Counted from the stretch's first letter, positions 1 through 8,107 are shown. The stretch is DNA of 64,000 nt from an uncultured Oscillospiraceae bacterium (GCA_905197685.1 CAJJZS010000003.1:1-64000), one strand, 5' to 3'. Notes: generated from the sequence alone by a model not told the origin. A program made the numbers and translations.

Positions 1-8
1 TTGACCAA
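1..8 (+). rRNA. Probable last bases of 23S rRNA (cut by window edge)
   Basis: The window opens with TTGACC, which matches the usual end of clostridial 23S rRNA (a GGGCTTGACC-like 3' terminus). A 5S gene follows about 130 bases later, as expected for a 23S-5S order. Only a few bases are visible, so this rests mainly on position. Confidence 0.3.
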
Positions 9-52
9 GTGTTGCTAATAACTTTTTCATTGTTCAGTTTTGAGGGAACATA

Positions 53-121
53 AAAGTTCATGTAAACATGAACTTTGCCAAATAAATCCATTGGATTTAT
101 TTGCTGAGTACTTTCTGTACT
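53..121 (+). other. 23S-5S spacer with three short hairpins
   Basis: Three consecutive inverted repeats lie here: 53-62 with 67-76 (10 bp, TAAA loop), 80-89 with 93-102 (10 bp), and 107-111 with 117-121 (5 bp). None is followed by a T tract, so they are not terminators. Hairpins of this kind in rRNA spacers are usual processing sites, which is inferred here. Confidence 0.5.
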
Positions 122-137
122 TTCCCTTAATTAAATA

Positions 138-253
<116 letters not shown>

Positions 254-256
254 ACA

Positions 257-290
257 AAAACAGCAATCTGCATTTGCAGATTGCTGTTTT
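257..290 (+). terminator. Intrinsic terminator of the rRNA operon
   Basis: CAGCAATCTGCA (261-272) pairs perfectly with TGCAGATTGCTG (275-286), flanked by AAAA and TTTT that extend the stem and supply the U tract. It lies four bases behind the 5S gene. Confidence 0.88.
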
Positions 291-324
291 GCTATATCTT
301 GTAAAATAAAAGAGGAGAAATACG

Positions 325-342
325 ATGTTACAATATCCATGA
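325..342 (+). other. Truncated leader reading frame with in-frame TGA ahead of the nucleotidyltransferase
   Basis: ATG 325 sits seven bases behind GAGGAG and reads five codons before TGA. It is in frame with the nucleotidyltransferase (27 bases before ATG 352). Tryptophan TGG mutated to TGA is the simplest explanation. TGA is used as an ordinary stop by other genes here (for example mtaB and rsmB), so recoding is not implied. Confidence 0.6.
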
Positions 343-351
343 AATGATACA

Positions 352-1110
352 ATGAAAATCATCACAAAAAAATACAGGGAAGTTCTAAAAGAAAAACTAA
401 TTGGAGTTTATTTACATGGTTCCGCAGTATTCGGGTGTTGTAATGAAAAAAGCGATCTTGATTTCATTACAGTTGTTTCTTCAGAATTAACTTTAGAAGA
501 AAAAGAAAATATGATAGAAATCTTATTAGAAAATAACAAGTTTGCTCCTCAAAAAGGATTTGAAATGAGCGTTGTACTTTTTAAAGATTGTAGACATTTT
601 TCTTATCCTACTCCTTATGAATTGCATTATTCCAATCGTTATTATCAACAGGCGAAACAAAACTTAACCTCTTATTATAAAGAAATGTCCGGTGTGGATT
701 ATGATTTAGCAGCTCATTTTACGGTAATAAAAAATGTTGGAATTGTACTGACAGGGAAAGAGATCAATTCTGTTTTTGGGGAAATCCCGTGGGAATATTA
801 TTTAGACAGCATTTATAGAGATGTTCAGGATTCTCAGCAATCTTTTGAAGAACAGCCGCTTTCTGTTCTGTTAAATCTTTGCAGGACATGGGCTGCTGTT
901 CAAGATAAAAAGGTTTTATCAAAAGCTCAAGGAGCAGATTGGGTTTGTTCTGTCGATTCTGTACTTTCTAAAGAAGATTTAGAGCGATTAAAAGAAGTAA
1001 AACAGGCATATTTATCAGGGAATTTGCTTGATGCAACAAATCCGGAATTAAAAAATTTGATGAGGCAAATTGAGGATATTGTCAGAGAAAAGTTTGAAAG
1101 AGAAAGGTAG
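352..1110 (+). CDS. Aminoglycoside nucleotidyltransferase-like protein, natural start interrupted by a stop codon
   Basis: This encodes a 252-residue nucleotidyltransferase of the ANT/AadA type, which would transfer AMP to an aminoglycoside. The motif GVYLHGSAVFG followed by KSDLDF is the catalytic GS...SDxD pocket, and the C-terminal half resembles the helical domain of AadA-like enzymes (DUF4111). The strong ribosome site GAGGAG (312-317) serves an ATG at 325 in the same frame, but codon 6 there is TGA (340-342), giving MLQYP-stop-NDT before ATG 352. ATG 352 has no clear Shine-Dalgarno of its own, so expression may need re-initiation. The gene is visibly richer in A+T than its neighbours, suggesting transfer. 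The drug substrate cannot be told, and the gene may be silent or decaying. Confidence 0.75.
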   Translation: MKIITKKYREVLKEKLIGVYLHGSAVFGCCNEKSDLDFITVVSSELTLEEKENMIEILLENNKFAPQKGFEMSVVLFKDCRHFSYPTPYELHYSNRYYQQAKQNLTSYYKEMSGVDYDLAAHFTVIKNVGIVLTGKEINSVFGEIPWEYYLDSIYRDVQDSQQSFEEQPLSVLLNLCRTWAAVQDKKVLSKAQGADWVCSVDSVLSKEDLERLKEVKQAYLSGNLLDATNPELKNLMRQIEDIVREKFERER

Positions 1111-1118
1111 GGAAAGAA

Positions 1119-1967
1119 ATGATTTTAACTACAGAACGCTTAATTTTAAGACCGTGGGAAGAAAGCGATGCGGAGGAATTATACCGTTACGCAAAAGATG
1201 AAAGGGTAGGACCGATAGCCGGTTGGCAGGTACATACAAGCGTGGAAAATAGCAGAGAGATTATTCGGGATATTTTATCTGTTCCGGAAACCTATGCGGT
1301 GGTGGATAAAGAAACCAATTTACCGATTGGCTCTGTAGGAATTATGTTGGATAAAGAACATGCAGGAGCGCCTCTGCAAGAGCATGAGGCAGAGTTGGGT
1401 TATTGGATTGGTGTTCCTTACTGGGGAAAAGGTTTGATTCCGGAAGCGGTGAGGGAGCTTCAGCGCCGCTGCTTTGAGGAGTTGAGATGTACAGCTCTTT
1501 GGTGCGGATATTATGACGGAAATGAAAAATCGAAGCGTGTTCAGGAAAAGTGTGGATTTCATTACCATCATACGCAGAAAAATAAACCGACCTTGCTTGG
1601 TGAACGGACAGAGCATTTTACCTATTTAACCAAAGAAGAATGGATTGCAGCAAAAGATAAGGAAGAAAATCAGATTCTTGGGGAAAAATGGTGTCAGGTA
1701 GAAATCTACAACGAATATTTAAAAAAGATTGCTGCTTTGCTTTGCCAGATTAACACTGTAGAGCAGATGGAAGAAAAAGCAAAACTGGAGTTAGATATGT
1801 TAAAGCAGCGCGACGAGAATGACAGCAAGCGCCAATATCTGGACAGGCTTGTCTCTACCCAAAAACAGTGCAAACTGCGTTTACAGCAGATGTGGGAGGA
1901 GCTGCGCTTAATTCAGGGTTTAAAAGAACAGTTGGAGGCAGAGCTGCCGTTTTTAAGAGGCAAATAA
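1119..1967 (+). CDS. GNAT N-acetyltransferase with C-terminal coiled-coil extension
   Basis: The first 175 residues or so are a RimJ/RimL-type GNAT acetyltransferase: it starts with TTERLILRPWEESDAEEL, has the acetyl-CoA loop region GYWIGVPYWGKGLIPEAV, and ends with a typical NEKSKRVQEKCGF helix. The last 100 residues or so are rich in Glu, Lys, Leu and Gln and look like a coiled coil, which most RimJ-like enzymes lack. The substrate is unknown. It starts eight bases behind the nucleotidyltransferase, behind GGGAAAG, so the two are probably co-transcribed. Its base composition is closer to the rest of the window than that of the gene in front. Confidence 0.82.
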   Translation: MILTTERLILRPWEESDAEELYRYAKDERVGPIAGWQVHTSVENSREIIRDILSVPETYAVVDKETNLPIGSVGIMLDKEHAGAPLQEHEAELGYWIGVPYWGKGLIPEAVRELQRRCFEELRCTALWCGYYDGNEKSKRVQEKCGFHYHHTQKNKPTLLGERTEHFTYLTKEEWIAAKDKEENQILGEKWCQVEIYNEYLKKIAALLCQINTVEQMEEKAKLELDMLKQRDENDSKRQYLDRLVSTQKQCKLRLQQMWEELRLIQGLKEQLEAELPFLRGK

Positions 1968-1980
1968 ACAGAATAAAAAA

Positions 1981-2016
1981 ATAAAAGCGGATACATTTGT
2001 ATCCGCTTTTATTTTT
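1981..2016 (+). terminator. Terminator between convergent genes
   Basis: ATAAAAGCGGATACA (1981-1995) pairs with TGTATCCGCTTTTAT (1998-2012), then TTTT follows. The symmetrical A and T flanks mean it can also serve the minus-strand gene ending at 2040. Confidence 0.85.
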
Positions 2017-2039
2017 AGAATCATTCTATGAAAACAGAA

Positions 2040-2318
2040 TTATCTTTCTTCTTTCATTTTAGCAAAGCATTCGCTGCAGTATACCGGGCGATCTTCTCTT
2101 GGTCTGAAAGGAACTTTTGCTTCTTTGCCGCAGCCAGCGCAAACAGCAGTGAACATTTCTCTGTCAGCTTTTTTATCAGCTTTGCGAGCGTTTCTGCAAG
2201 CTTTGCATCTCTGTGGCTCGTTCTGGAAGCCTTTTTCAGCGTAGAATTCCTGCTCACCTGCGGTGAAAACGAATTCAGCTCCACATTCTTTGCATACTAA
2301 AGTTTTGTCTTCGTACAT
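2040..2318 (-). CDS. Small zinc-ribbon protein (two CxxC-CxxC units)
   Basis: This is a 92-residue basic protein with two zinc-binding modules. The first is CKECGAEF...CKACRNARK and the second is CAGCGKEAKVPF...YCSECF, a CxxC-x17-CxxC-type unit often found in short clostridial proteins. It has no enzyme motif, so binding of nucleic acid or protein is only a guess. The start MYEDKTL is chosen because GAGGT lies eight bases upstream on the minus strand. A longer reading frame begins 33 codons earlier without a ribosome site. It lies about 110 bases downstream of the sigma factor gene and is probably in the same transcript. Confidence 0.8.
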   Translation of the reverse strand: MYEDKTLVCKECGAEFVFTAGEQEFYAEKGFQNEPQRCKACRNARKADKKADREMFTAVCAGCGKEAKVPFRPREDRPVYCSECFAKMKEER

Positions 2319-2426
2319 AGTTTTATACCTCGCTTCATATAATTCGCCCAAAGACCGAATGGGAGAGATTTCATCGCTCTGCTGTGAGTCAAGGGGCATA
2401 TTTTGTAACCGCAGCAAATGCGGTTA

Positions 2427-3023
2427 TCAACCGGAAAAGGGACCTTTCTCTTGGGAATTGTCCCTGAGCTTTCGTCGAACTCGTTGCAGGGCATTGTCAA
2501 CAGCTTTGGTTGTGCAATGAAGCCGCTCTGCCATTTCCTCATAAGAATGGCCGCTGAGGTACAATGTTAAGGTTTCCTGTTCTAATCCAGACAAAAGGGT
2601 CTTAATTTTCTGCTCCCGCTGCTGCTGCTCCTCCGCTTGCAGATACATTTCCAATGGGTCGGAAAAATCCTGCGGCAGATGAAAAGCATCATCAATGGGC
2701 AGATAATTATTAAGCGGCAAATGTTTTTGTTCCATCAATTCGGTAAAACACCGATTGATTTTGGAAAGGATACATAATGTTGCAAAAGTTTTGAAAGAAG
2801 CCCCGCGGGTTTTATCATAACTTTTTACAGCAAAGAACAGACCAATCAGCCCTTCCTGGACAAAATCATCCTGTTCCAATCCAACGGAAGAATATCGTTG
2901 AGCTTTTCCCCGAATCAGGGGCAGATATCGAGTGATTAACTGAGCAAGCGCATCAGTGTCTCCAGCTTTTGCATCCTCTGCCAGTTCTTCATCCAAACGT
3001 TTGCTTGTATCAGTAGGGTTCAT
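2427..3023 (-). CDS. RNA polymerase sigma-70 family factor, SigH (Spo0H)-like
   Basis: The 198-residue protein has sigma region 2 near residues 20-90, with the core DDFVQEGLIGLFFAVKSYD and FKTFATLCI. Region 4 lies near 145-190 and contains a helix-turn-helix (YEEMAERLHCTTKAVDNALQRVRRKL, read in parts). Region 3 is missing, as in SigH and ECF-like factors. The wording of region 2 and the length fit the SigH/Spo0H group better than ECF factors. It may control an alternative stationary-phase or stress programme, but no target is visible. GGGAGC precedes the ATG, and a perfect sigma-A promoter lies about 50 bases upstream. No anti-sigma gene is adjacent. Confidence 0.85.
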   Translation of the reverse strand: MNPTDTSKRLDEELAEDAKAGDTDALAQLITRYLPLIRGKAQRYSSVGLEQDDFVQEGLIGLFFAVKSYDKTRGASFKTFATLCILSKINRCFTELMEQKHLPLNNYLPIDDAFHLPQDFSDPLEMYLQAEEQQQREQKIKTLLSGLEQETLTLYLSGHSYEEMAERLHCTTKAVDNALQRVRRKLRDNSQEKGPFSG

Positions 3024-3072
3024 ATCTGCTGCTCCCGAAATATTTTCCGTTTAAACAAAATGCTACTCTCTC

Positions 3073-3101
3073 ATTATATAGTACTAAAATTGTTCTGTCA
3101 A
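3073..3101 (-). promoter_or_regulatory. Sigma-A promoter of the sigma factor gene
   Basis: On the minus strand TTGACA (3101-3096), a 17-base spacer and TATAAT (3078-3073) match the consensus exactly. Transcription would start near 3066, about 43 bases before the coding start. Confidence 0.85.
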
Positions 3102-3255
3102 TTCATTTTACACCTATCCTTAAATTTATTTTTTGTCAAAGAGGGAGGAATTTTCGAGTTTTTGGTCAAAATGGATATATTATCCTCGTTTTTTAAACAA
3201 TATCACAGAATATTTGGAAAAAGCTTTTTTTATGGGAATTTCAACTTTTGATGGT
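3102..3255. other. AT-rich intergenic stretch between divergent promoters
   Basis: About 150 bases lie between the sigma-factor promoter and the hydrogenase promoters. They contain two similar T-rich words ending in GTCAAA (about 3129-3141 and 3158-3171) and no credible gene. A regulator site is possible but unproven. Confidence 0.3.
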
Positions 3256-3285
3256 TTGATTTCTGTTTTGCGGCTATGCTATAAT
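3256..3285 (+). promoter_or_regulatory. Possible upstream promoter of the hydrogenase operon
   Basis: TTGATT (3256-3261), an 18-base spacer and a perfect TATAAT (3280-3285). It is weaker than the downstream promoter because of the imperfect -35 and the longer spacer. Confidence 0.5.
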
Positions 3286-3304
3286 TAAGAAAAACAAAAA
3301 GTGA

Positions 3305-3333
3305 TTGACAAAAAGATAACAAGCAAGTATACT
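3305..3333 (+). promoter_or_regulatory. Main promoter of the ferredoxin-hydrogenase operon
   Basis: TTGACA (3305-3310), a 17-base spacer and TATACT (3328-3333) form a near-consensus sigma-A promoter about 20 bases ahead of the ribosome site AGGAG (3347-3351). Confidence 0.82.
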
Positions 3334-3360
3334 AAGCAGTGAAAATAGGAGTGGTTATTG

Positions 3361-3654
3361 ATGAAGAAGATCAAGATTGAAGTTTGTGTTTGTACAGCGT
3401 GCGTGATGAACGGCTCGGTTAATATTATGGAGTCGGTGGAAAGTCTGCGGGACTTGAGAGAGCAGATGGAGGATGGTTTTTCCACAGAGCCGAAATCACG
3501 GATTGAGATTGTTACCGATAAGTGTCTGGGCGGTAAAAGCCACGAACAGGACGCTCCGATGGTGGCAATCAACGGGGAAGTTTTTCCGAAAGCGGACGCA
3601 GAATCGGTGATGGCTCGCGTGATTGCGTGTGTAAAAGAAAACGCCGAGGCGTAG
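3361..3654 (+). CDS. Thioredoxin-fold [2Fe-2S] ferredoxin-like protein (NuoE-like) with a missing ligand
   Basis: The 97-residue protein looks like the small NuoE/HydC-type [2Fe-2S] ferredoxin fold: VCVCTACVMNGS near the start, KCLGGK near residue 55, then PMVAINGEVF, the usual end of this fold. The family binds its cluster with Cx4C and a later Cx3C. Here C9 and C14 fit the first pair, C55 fits the third position, and residue 59, normally Cys, is Lys. An extra C11 and H61 lie nearby. It may bind an unusual cluster or none. It is co-transcribed with the hydrogenase 72 bases downstream, so it is a likely electron partner. ATG 3361 is preferred over TTG 3358 by codon type, and AGGAG ends nine bases upstream. 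Confidence 0.78.
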   Translation: MKKIKIEVCVCTACVMNGSVNIMESVESLRDLREQMEDGFSTEPKSRIEIVTDKCLGGKSHEQDAPMVAINGEVFPKADAESVMARVIACVKENAEA

Positions 3655-3726
3655 CGCGTTGCGCATTTTGCGCTTATAAACAACAGGGAAAAAGTTTTTG
3701 AAAAACAACAGGAGGAACAAAGAAAG

Positions 3727-5247
3727 ATGAGAGGTATCACAACGCCGGTCACAAAAATCAGGAGGCAGGTTTTTACCGAAATTGCAAAACTTGCCTATCA
3801 GGACGGGGATTACTCCAGCATTGAGGAACTGCCGTATAAGATTATTCCCGGTGAAGAGGCGCAGTATCGAAACAGTATATTTTTGGAAAGGGCGATTGTC
3901 GGCGAGCGTTTGCGCCTTGCGGTAGGTTTACCGCTGCGTCCGGTTGACCAGCACGCGCCGGTTTCTCAGCATATCAATCACAGCGCAATCGCAGATATGT
4001 TCTATGAGCCGCCGCTGATCAATGTTATTTCCTTTGCTTGTAATGCCTGTGAAGAAACCAGTTATACCGTAACAGACCTTTGCCGCAGCTGTCTGGCGCA
4101 CCCATGTACGGCTGTATGCCCTGTAAAAGCTGTTTCTATCGTAAACGGACGCTCCCATATCGACAAAAAAAAATGTGTAAAATGCGGACGCTGCGCGCAG
4201 GCTTGTCCATATACAGCGATTGTAAAGAGTGAGCGTCCATGTGCGGCTGCCTGCGGAGTAAACGCGATTGAAAGCGATGAATTTGGCAGAGCTAAAATCA
4301 ATTATGATAAGTGCGTTTCCTGCGGACAGTGTTTGGTAAGTTGCCCGTTCAGCGCGATTGCGGATAAATCTCAGATTTTTCAGCTGATTCAGGCAATTAA
4401 GCGAGGAGATGAGGTCATCGCAGAAGTGGCTCCGGCTTTTGTCGGTCAGTTTGGTCCTATGGCTTCTCCGGAAAAGGTACGCGCTGCGCTGCGTAAAATC
4501 GGTTTTGAACATATTTACGAGGTTGCCCGCGGCGCAGACATCGGCGCTGTGGAAGAAGCAGAGGAGTATATTAAAAATGTGCCGACAGGAAAGCTGCCGT
4601 TCCTGGCGACTTCCTGCTGTCCGTCCTGGATTATGATGGCAAAACAGCAGTTCCCGGAAATTGCGCACTGTATTTCCGACTCAATGACCCCGATGGTAGC
4701 AACCGCACGAATCATCAAAGAAAAACATCCGAATGCAAGGGTTGTGTTCATCGGTCCGTGTGCGTCCAAAAAGTTGGAGGCAATGCGTGCAGATATTCGC
4801 AGCGATGTGGATTTTGTTATTACCTTTGAGGAATTGATGGGCATTTTCCAAGCCAACGGAATTGAATTTGCCGACCTTCAGGACGATACCGGATTTAACC
4901 ACGGAGCAACCGCTTCGGGAAGGGGATACGGTATTGCAGGAGGCGTTGCAAAAGCAGTAACCGACTGTATTCATGAAATGGCGCCGGAATTAAATGTTCC
5001 TACCGACCATGCGGAGGGATTGGTTGAGTGTAAAAAGATGCTGACTCTGGCAAAACTGGGCAAACGCGACGGTTATTTGCTGGAAGGTATGGCTTGTCCG
5101 GGCGGCTGTGTCGGAGGAGCCGGAACGCTGACCAGTATTCCAAAGGCGGTAAAAGCCGGTCAGGATTTTGCTTCTCAGAGTTCGTTCCGTGTTTCTACAC
5201 AGGACGAAACCGTATTTGAAAAATTAGGAAAATATACCAAAAAATAA
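3727..5247 (+). CDS. [FeFe] hydrogenase, group B-like, monomeric
   Basis: This 506-residue enzyme reversibly reduces protons to H2, probably with reduced ferredoxin in the cytoplasm. All three H-cluster signatures are present: TSCCPSW (295-301), GPCASKKLE (343-351) and EGMACPGGC (453-461). The N-terminal half carries many cysteines in ferredoxin-type groups (CNAC at 105, CRSCLAHPC, CVKCGRCAQAC, CVSCGQCLVSC), enough for three or four [4Fe-4S] clusters. The opening region with IRRQVFTEIAKLAY is typical of the group B branch of Clostridia. It follows the ferredoxin-like gene, and AGGAGGA lies about ten bases upstream of the ATG. The maturases HydE, HydF and HydG are not in this window. Confidence 0.93.
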   Translation: MRGITTPVTKIRRQVFTEIAKLAYQDGDYSSIEELPYKIIPGEEAQYRNSIFLERAIVGERLRLAVGLPLRPVDQHAPVSQHINHSAIADMFYEPPLINVISFACNACEETSYTVTDLCRSCLAHPCTAVCPVKAVSIVNGRSHIDKKKCVKCGRCAQACPYTAIVKSERPCAAACGVNAIESDEFGRAKINYDKCVSCGQCLVSCPFSAIADKSQIFQLIQAIKRGDEVIAEVAPAFVGQFGPMASPEKVRAALRKIGFEHIYEVARGADIGAVEEAEEYIKNVPTGKLPFLATSCCPSWIMMAKQQFPEIAHCISDSMTPMVATARIIKEKHPNARVVFIGPCASKKLEAMRADIRSDVDFVITFEELMGIFQANGIEFADLQDDTGFNHGATASGRGYGIAGGVAKAVTDCIHEMAPELNVPTDHAEGLVECKKMLTLAKLGKRDGYLLEGMACPGGCVGGAGTLTSIPKAVKAGQDFASQSSFRVSTQDETVFEKLGKYTKK

Positions 5248-5260
5248 ACTGTTGTTTTCG

Positions 5261-5287
5261 GGCGGCTCAAAATGAGCCGCCTTTTTG
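5261..5287 (+). terminator. Terminator of the hydrogenase operon
   Basis: GGCGGCTCA (5261-5269) pairs with TGAGCCGCC (5273-5281) around AAA, followed by TTTTTGTTTTT. Confidence 0.9.
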
Positions 5288-5383
5288 TTTTTGCTTGCTT
5301 TTGGATAAAACAGAATAAAGCGCAATAAAGGGGCATACAGATAAAGTAAAAAAGATGAAATTTGCGGGAGGGGAAGGTTTGGA

Positions 5384-6568
5384 ATGAAAACGGCAGTGAA
5401 GAAAATATTTATGAGATGCAGCTGCGCGCTGCTGGCAACAGTTTTGTTGGGAAGCTCGTTTTTGGTTCATGCAGAAAAGGCAGAAAAAAAGGAAGTTGCC
5501 ATGAGTTACACAGCAAAAGCAGCCTACCTGATAGAACAAAAAACCGGAAAAGTTTTGTTTAGTCAAAATGAAACGCAGAAATTGGCTCCTGCATCGCTGA
5601 CTAAACTGATGGATCTTATTTTAATCTATGAAGCGTTGGAAAAAGGAAGTCTTTCCATGCAGCAGAAACTGAGCTGCTCGGAATATGCAAAGACGATGGG
5701 AGGCTCAGAAATATGGCTCAAAGAGGGCGAGCAGATGACGGTGGAGGAACTGCTGAAAGCGTTGATTGTTGCCAGCGCCAACGATGCCGCCGTTGTTTTT
5801 GCGGAAGCGATTGCCCAAACCGAAGAGGGATTTGTTCAGCTGATGAACGAGAAAGCGCGGGAGATGGGGCTTGAAAACACTCATTTTGTCAACTGCACCG
5901 GTTTTGATGAGGAGGGACATTACACCTGCGCAAAAGATGTTGCTCAGATGGCTCGCTTGCTAATGGAAAACTACGGGGAAGAAATTACCAAATTTTCCAC
6001 CATTTGGATGGATAGCTTGAGAAACGGGGAAACCGAACTGGTAAACACCAACCGATTGGTTCGATTTTATGAGGGAACAACGGGATTAAAAACGGGAACT
6101 ACCGATGCTGCCGGACATTGTTTGTGCGCAACGGCGACCAGAGGAGATTTATCTCTGATTTCGGTGATTATGGGGTGCAGCAGCGGGGCGGTCAGGTTTG
6201 AAGAATCCAAACAGCTTTTAGACTACGGTTTTACCCATTTTACCCGATTCCAACCGGAAAATGTGGAAAACACACTGGAACCGGTTCCGATTGAACGGGG
6301 AATCCCATCCAATGTTACAGCGAAGATAAAAACAATGCCGCAGGAGGTAGTGAGAAAAGAAGAAAAGGAAAATTTAAATGTACAGATACAAATCAATCCT
6401 GATTTGCAGGCTCCTGTTCAAAAGGGAGAAGAAATCGGAAAGGTGTTGTTAATGAATCAAAATCAGGTGATAGCCGAGGAGCCGATTACCTCGGCACAGG
6501 AGGTTGAACGCCTCACTTTTACAAAAAGTTTTTCCGTTTTGTTTCGGGAATCGATATCTATGAAGTAA
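5384..6568 (+). CDS. dacF: D-alanyl-D-alanine carboxypeptidase (DacF-like, S11 family)
   Basis: This 394-residue exported penicillin-binding protein trims the terminal D-Ala from peptidoglycan stem peptides. It starts with a signal peptide (residues 1-30, basic start, hydrophobic core, VHA cleavage site). The active-site triad of the S11 family is complete: S71-L-T-K74, S131-A-N133 and K236-T-G238. After residue 285 a beta-rich C-terminal domain follows, as in PBP5, and it ends without an obvious amphipathic membrane anchor. It appears to be a single-gene unit. GGGAGGGG lies about a dozen bases before ATG 5384. Confidence 0.92.
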   Translation: MKTAVKKIFMRCSCALLATVLLGSSFLVHAEKAEKKEVAMSYTAKAAYLIEQKTGKVLFSQNETQKLAPASLTKLMDLILIYEALEKGSLSMQQKLSCSEYAKTMGGSEIWLKEGEQMTVEELLKALIVASANDAAVVFAEAIAQTEEGFVQLMNEKAREMGLENTHFVNCTGFDEEGHYTCAKDVAQMARLLMENYGEEITKFSTIWMDSLRNGETELVNTNRLVRFYEGTTGLKTGTTDAAGHCLCATATRGDLSLISVIMGCSSGAVRFEESKQLLDYGFTHFTRFQPENVENTLEPVPIERGIPSNVTAKIKTMPQEVVRKEEKENLNVQIQINPDLQAPVQKGEEIGKVLLMNQNQVIAEEPITSAQEVERLTFTKSFSVLFRESISMK

Positions 6569-6590
6569 ATTTGCCTTTAAAAAGGCGGAG

Positions 6591-6634
6591 AAATCTTCAT
6601 TTTTTTGAAAAAGAGAAAAAATGAGAGATTTTTC
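6591..6634 (+). terminator. Probable AT-rich terminator after dacF
   Basis: AAATCTTCATTTTTT pairs with AAAAAATGA(G)AGATTT around a short A/G loop, one base bulged, then TTTC. The stem is nearly all A-T, so its strength is uncertain. A smaller GCCTTT/AAAGGC hairpin lies just before it. Confidence 0.45.
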
Positions 6635-6678
6635 AAGAATATTAGAGAAAAATAAATACATTTTTTACAAAAAAACTC

Positions 6679-6707
6679 TTGCAAAAAGCAACGAAATAAT
6701 GTAAAAT
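6679..6707 (+). promoter_or_regulatory. Promoter of pgi
   Basis: TTGCAA (6679-6684), a 17-base spacer and TAAAAT (6702-6707). Confidence 0.65.
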
Positions 6708-6769
6708 AGCTATAACACCAACAGGAAAGAACAAATGGTGGATACCGTAAAAAGAGAGAAGGGTCAGAA

Positions 6770-8107
6770 ATGGCTGTGAAACTCAATTCAAGATATCTGG
6801 AATCGTTTGTAAGCGAACAGGAGTTGCAGGCAATCGAGCCACAGGTAAGGGCAGCGCACCAAACGATTCATGAAAAAACAGGTCCGGGAAACGATTTCTT
6901 GGGCTGGCTGAACCTTCCGGCAGAGTATGATCGGCAAGAGTTTGCAAGGATACAGGACGCTGCTGCAAGGATTCGCAAACATTCCGAGGTTTTGGTTGTC
7001 ATCGGTATCGGCGGCAGTTACTTGGGGGCAAGGGCGGCAATCGAATTTTTGCATTCCCAGTTCTATAATGACTTAGCCGGCGATGCGCCGAAAATTTATT
7101 TTGTAGGAAACAGCATCAGTCCTTCTTACCTCAATCAAATTTTAAAGATTTGCGAGGGAAAGGATTTTTCAATCAATGTAATTTCAAAATCGGGTACAAC
7201 GACCGAACCGGCGCTGGCATTCCGAATTTTTAGAAAGTTAGCGATTGAAAAGTACGGAAAAGAGGGCGCAAAGGAACGCATTTTCTGTACTACCGATAAA
7301 GCAAGGGGAACTTTAAAACAATTGGCAGACGAAGAGGGATATGAAACCTTTGTTATTCCCGATGATGTCGGCGGAAGATATTCGGTTTTAACTGCGGTGG
7401 GACTGCTTCCGATTGCCGTTTCCGGTTCCGACATGGAAAAGCTTATGCAGGGCGCGCAAAAGGCAATGCAGGAATTAAGTCTTTGCGATTTAAGTAAAAA
7501 TGATTGTTACCGCTATGCGGCGCTGAGAAATATTTTATATCGCAAAGGAAAAGCGATTGAAATTTTAGTTTCTTATGAACCGGCATTTGCTATGATGTGC
7601 GAATGGTATAAACAGTTGTTCGGTGAAAGCGAAGGAAAGGACCAGAAAGGAATTTATCCTTCGTCCGCAATTTTCTCTACCGACCTTCATTCAATGGGAC
7701 AGTACATTCAGGAAGGCTCCAGAATATTGTTTGAAACGGTAGTGGATATCAAAACGCCGCAGCAAGACCTTTATATCGAACGGGACAGCACCGATTTCGA
7801 CGGTCTGAACTTCTTATCCGAACAGAATATGTCGGTTGTAAACCGCAAGGCGATGCAGGGAACCATTCTGGCGCACACACAGGGCGGCGTACCGAATATG
7901 GTATTGGAGATGGAAAAAGCAGACGAAGAGGAATTGGGTTACCTGATTTACTTCTTTGAAAAGGCGTGCGCACTTTCCGGTTATCTCTTAGCGGTCAATC
8001 CGTTTAACCAGCCGGGCGTGGAGAGCTATAAGAAAAATATGTTCGCCCTGTTGGGAAAACCGGGTTATGAACAGCAGAAACAGGAGCTGGAATCCCGGCT
8101 TCAATAA
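6770..8107 (+). CDS. pgi: Glucose-6-phosphate isomerase
   Basis: This 445-residue enzyme interconverts glucose 6-phosphate and fructose 6-phosphate in glycolysis. It shows the bacterial Pgi signatures VIGIGGSYLGARAA, NVISKSGTTTEPALAFR and the C-terminal NPFNQPGVESYKKNMF, which carries the catalytic lysine region. The length is normal for the short Firmicutes form. It is followed after 50 bases by a small P-loop protein gene with its own ribosome site, and the two probably share a transcript ending at 8617. Confidence 0.96.
   Translation: MAVKLNSRYLESFVSEQELQAIEPQVRAAHQTIHEKTGPGNDFLGWLNLPAEYDRQEFARIQDAAARIRKHSEVLVVIGIGGSYLGARAAIEFLHSQFYNDLAGDAPKIYFVGNSISPSYLNQILKICEGKDFSINVISKSGTTTEPALAFRIFRKLAIEKYGKEGAKERIFCTTDKARGTLKQLADEEGYETFVIPDDVGGRYSVLTAVGLLPIAVSGSDMEKLMQGAQKAMQELSLCDLSKNDCYRYAALRNILYRKGKAIEILVSYEPAFAMMCEWYKQLFGESEGKDQKGIYPSSAIFSTDLHSMGQYIQEGSRILFETVVDIKTPQQDLYIERDSTDFDGLNFLSEQNMSVVNRKAMQGTILAHTQGGVPNMVLEMEKADEEELGYLIYFFEKACALSGYLLAVNPFNQPGVESYKKNMFALLGKPGYEQQKQELESRLQ

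Noticed and set aside
340..342. TGA as selenocysteine or reassigned tryptophan codon
   Set aside because: Other genes here end with TGA (mtaB, rsmB, rlmN), so it is a stop. No selenocysteine hairpin was seen right behind it, and the position is not catalytic in the family.
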